Shown in pieces: positions 6,321-7,479 of a stretch of DNA of 7,479 nt; positions within the stretch are counted from its first letter, which is position 1; each line of letters begins with the position of its first letter. The notes under the pieces are model-generated. The model did no database searches, was not told where the DNA came from, and was given only the letters and a program-made list of their open reading frames with translations. The position numbers were made by a program, and so were the translations under genes. Source of the DNA: Rhodococcus sp. IITR03 (GTDB taxonomy: Bacteria; Actinomycetota; Actinomycetes; Mycobacteriales; Mycobacteriaceae); contig LATQ01000001.1 of the NCBI GenBank assembly GCA_001017865.1, forward strand, positions 274,106 through 281,584, written 5' to 3'.

Positions 6321-6335
6321 TTGAACAGCGTTCAG
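6321..6335. promoter_or_regulatory. BioQ-type operator, proximal to bioQ
   Basis: TTGAACAGCGTTCAG has the same architecture as the copy at 6306-6320 with one arm mismatch at the outermost base. It starts immediately after that copy without a spacer and overlaps the bioB -10/start site and a possible bioQ -35 (6331-6336). Confidence 0.85.
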
Positions 6336-6360
6336 GTTAGGTCGAAGCGTCCGATAGTGT
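6331..6360 (+). promoter_or_regulatory. Candidate bioQ promoter (TTCAGG-18-TAGTGT)
   Basis: TAGTGT (6355-6360) fits TAnnnT and TTCAGG (6331-6336) is a weak -35 with an 18-nt spacer. It overlaps the bioB promoter on the other strand and the right operator copy, so one repressor binding event could block both. Confidence 0.4.
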
Positions 6361-6363
6361 CAA
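6334..6363 (-). promoter_or_regulatory. bioB promoter (TTGACA-18-TAACCT)
   Basis: On the minus strand a perfect -35 TTGACA (6363-6358) is followed after 18 nt by TAACCT (6339-6334), matching TAnnnT. Transcription would begin near 6326, leaving a leader of about 46 nt to the GTG at 6280. The operator repeats cover the edge of the -10, the start site and the first 20 or so transcribed bases. Confidence 0.65.
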
Positions 6364-6441
6364 AGGCACGAATCCTTCGGTTCGGATCCCCCGTGGCGTG
6401 GTACCGCCGCGGGCAGCAGGAGAAGCGGGAGCGAAGAAGCA

Positions 6442-7067
6442 GTGCAGTTGCGACGCGGCGACGTCCTCGACGGCGCCATGGCGATCCTCGACGAGTACGG
6501 GCTCGGCGACCTGACGATGCGCAAGCTCGCGTCGTCGCTCGGCGTCCAGCCCGGCGCGTTGTACTGGCACTTCCCGAACAAGCAGACCCTGCTCGGCGCC
6601 ATGGCCGACCGCATCCTCGACGGTGTCGACGAACCGCCCGCGAGCGACGCCTGGGACGAGGCCCTTTCAGAGCTCGCGCACCGTTTCCGTGCCGCACTGC
6701 TCGCCCACCGCGACGCGCCGAACTCGTCGCCTCGAGCTACGCCTCCCGGCTGACCACCTCGTCGGCCCGCGACGCCTTCGTCGGCACCGCGGAACGCGCG
6801 GGTCTGTCGCGGGCGTACGCCGAACTCACCGGCTACGCGCTGTTGCACTACGTGCTCGGCCACACCGTCGACGAGCAGTCCCGCGCGCAGCTCGAGGAAC
6901 TCGGCGCGCTCACGCGCGCACCGCTGTCCCCCGAGGTCGCGACCGAGCAGCCGGCCGAGGCCGACGACGACCTGCTCGACGGCGACCCCGCCGTCCGGTT
7001 CGAATTCGGTCTGCGGTTGTTCGTCGACGGCATCCGCGCACGTCTGGAGACCCGTGCGACATCCTGA
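6442..7067 (+). CDS. bioQ: BioQ, TetR-family repressor of biotin synthesis (one frame break)
   Basis: The N-terminal helix-turn-helix (about 7-50) reads VLDGAMAILDEYGLGDLTMR, then KLASSLGVQPGALYWHFPNKQTLL, with the PGALYWHFPNKQ recognition helix seen in BioQ-type TetR proteins. The rest is helical effector and dimer domain. The frame breaks near 6714-6715 where one G is missing (GACGCGCC should be GACGGCGCC); the frame then continues as ELVASSYASRL and ends at TGA 7065-7067, giving 208 residues. The GTG at 6442 has only GGGAG 10 nt upstream. A longer N-terminus (VPPRAAGEAGAKKQ) in another frame would join if a further base is missing near 6440. It is divergent from bioB with two TGAAC-N3-GTTCA sites between, the arrangement expected for BioQ. 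Assignment is from domain, context and operator together. Confidence 0.88.
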
Positions 7068-7095
7068 TCCCACCGTTCCTGTCGGACCCGCCTCG

Positions 7096-7101
7096 TACCT
7101 T
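7096..7101 (+). promoter_or_regulatory. Candidate -10 before the SWIM gene
   Basis: TACCTT fits TAnnnT and ends 8 nt before the GTG start at 7110, which has no Shine-Dalgarno, so a leaderless message is possible. No clear -35 is visible. Confidence 0.3.
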
Positions 7102-7109
7102 CGACGCTC

Positions 7110-7479
7110 GTGACCGCCCCCTGGACCCTCCAGCAGATCAACGCCGTCGCGCCGATCCGTCCTCGATGACGGCTGCGCGCGGCGTCGCCTCCGCATGGCT
7201 CGAGACCGGTCACGACATCACCGCCCTGTGGGGACTGTGCCGCGGACGCGGCACCACGCCGTACCGCACGGCGATCGACCCGAGCGCTCCCGCCTACACG
7301 TGCACGTGCCCGAGCCGGAAGCTGCCCTGCAAGCACGCCCTGTCACTGCTCGTGCGCTGGTCCGAGGGTGCCGTGCCGGCCGCGCAGCACCCGACTTCGT
7401 CACCGGATGGCTCGCCGCCCGCGTCGCGTCCACCACACTTCCCGCCCCGGTGGACGAGCCGGTCAAGGCGACCCCGATC
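7110..7479 (+). CDS. SWIM zinc-finger protein, N-terminal part (two frame breaks, runs off the right edge)
   Basis: The GTG at 7110 begins TAPWTLQQINAVAPDPSS. The frame breaks near 7154 (a missing G, CCGATCC for CCGGATCC) and again at the CCC at 7390-7392 (a missing C). With both repaired the reading is continuous for about 124 residues to the window edge. The diagnostic element is CTCPSRKLPCKH, a CxC-x6-CxH SWIM zinc finger, a motif used for DNA or protein contact. Upstream is ALWGLCRGRGTTPYRTAIDPSAPAYTC, downstream HALSLLVRW and then PDFVTGWLAAR, all usual for the actinobacterial SWIM-domain proteins. In related genomes such genes can head clusters with MoxR-type AAA ATPase and VWA-domain genes, which would lie outside this window. 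It starts 42 nt after bioQ on the same strand. The biological role is unknown. Confidence 0.82.

Noticed and set aside
1..7479. CRISPR arrays, insertion sequences, tRNA or rRNA genes
   Set aside because: No repeated spacer-repeat pattern, transposase, terminal inverted repeats or RNA-gene signatures were seen on either strand.

Overview
This window comes from a GC-rich actinobacterium, most likely Rhodococcus or a close mycolate-containing relative. Third codon positions are almost all G or C. The left end carries nadA and nadB divergent from a Nudix-type NrtR regulator, and the right end carries bioB with the actinobacterial biotin-synthase helper BsaP and a BioQ-type TetR regulator. Mycobacteria also place bioB, bsaP, the Nudix regulator and nadABC close together, so these are two ends of a conserved cofactor neighbourhood with an accessory cassette between them.

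Layout. (1) 1-1101, minus strand: the start of nadB, and nadA overlapping it by 4 nt. (2) 1102-1893: a short control region with a perfect GTTTTCGA-N7-TCGAAAAC palindrome, then nrtR on the plus strand. (3) 1827-2816: a small membrane-like ORF and a TetR regulator, both minus. (4) 2754-5036: a divergent promoter region with two copies of a TetR-type operator, then a plus-strand run of a short-chain dehydrogenase, a mycothiol-dependent maleylpyruvate-isomerase-like (DinB-fold) protein and a DUF488 protein. (5) 5067-6280, minus: bsaP and bioB, joined by a TGATG stop/start. (6) 6281-6441: the bioB/bioQ control region with two abutting TTGAAC-N3-GTTCAA operators. (7) 6442-7067, plus: bioQ. (8) 7110-7479, plus: the start of a SWIM zinc-finger protein that runs off the end.

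How it works together. The NAD block makes quinolinate de novo (aspartate to iminoaspartate by NadB, then quinolinate by NadA) and is probably repressed by NrtR. The biotin block performs the last step, dethiobiotin to biotin (BioB plus BsaP), and is probably repressed by BioQ. The middle cassette looks like a TetR-controlled redox/thiol operon whose substrate I cannot tell.

Caveat. Eight of the eleven substantial genes can be read through only if single bases are restored or removed, nearly all in G or C runs. I count about eleven such sites, ten of them a missing base. Conserved protein sequence resumes right after each one, so these look like sequencing or assembly indels rather than gene decay. 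Only tetR, bioB and bsaP read cleanly. Coordinates of the broken genes are given from real start to real stop, with break sites in each entry.
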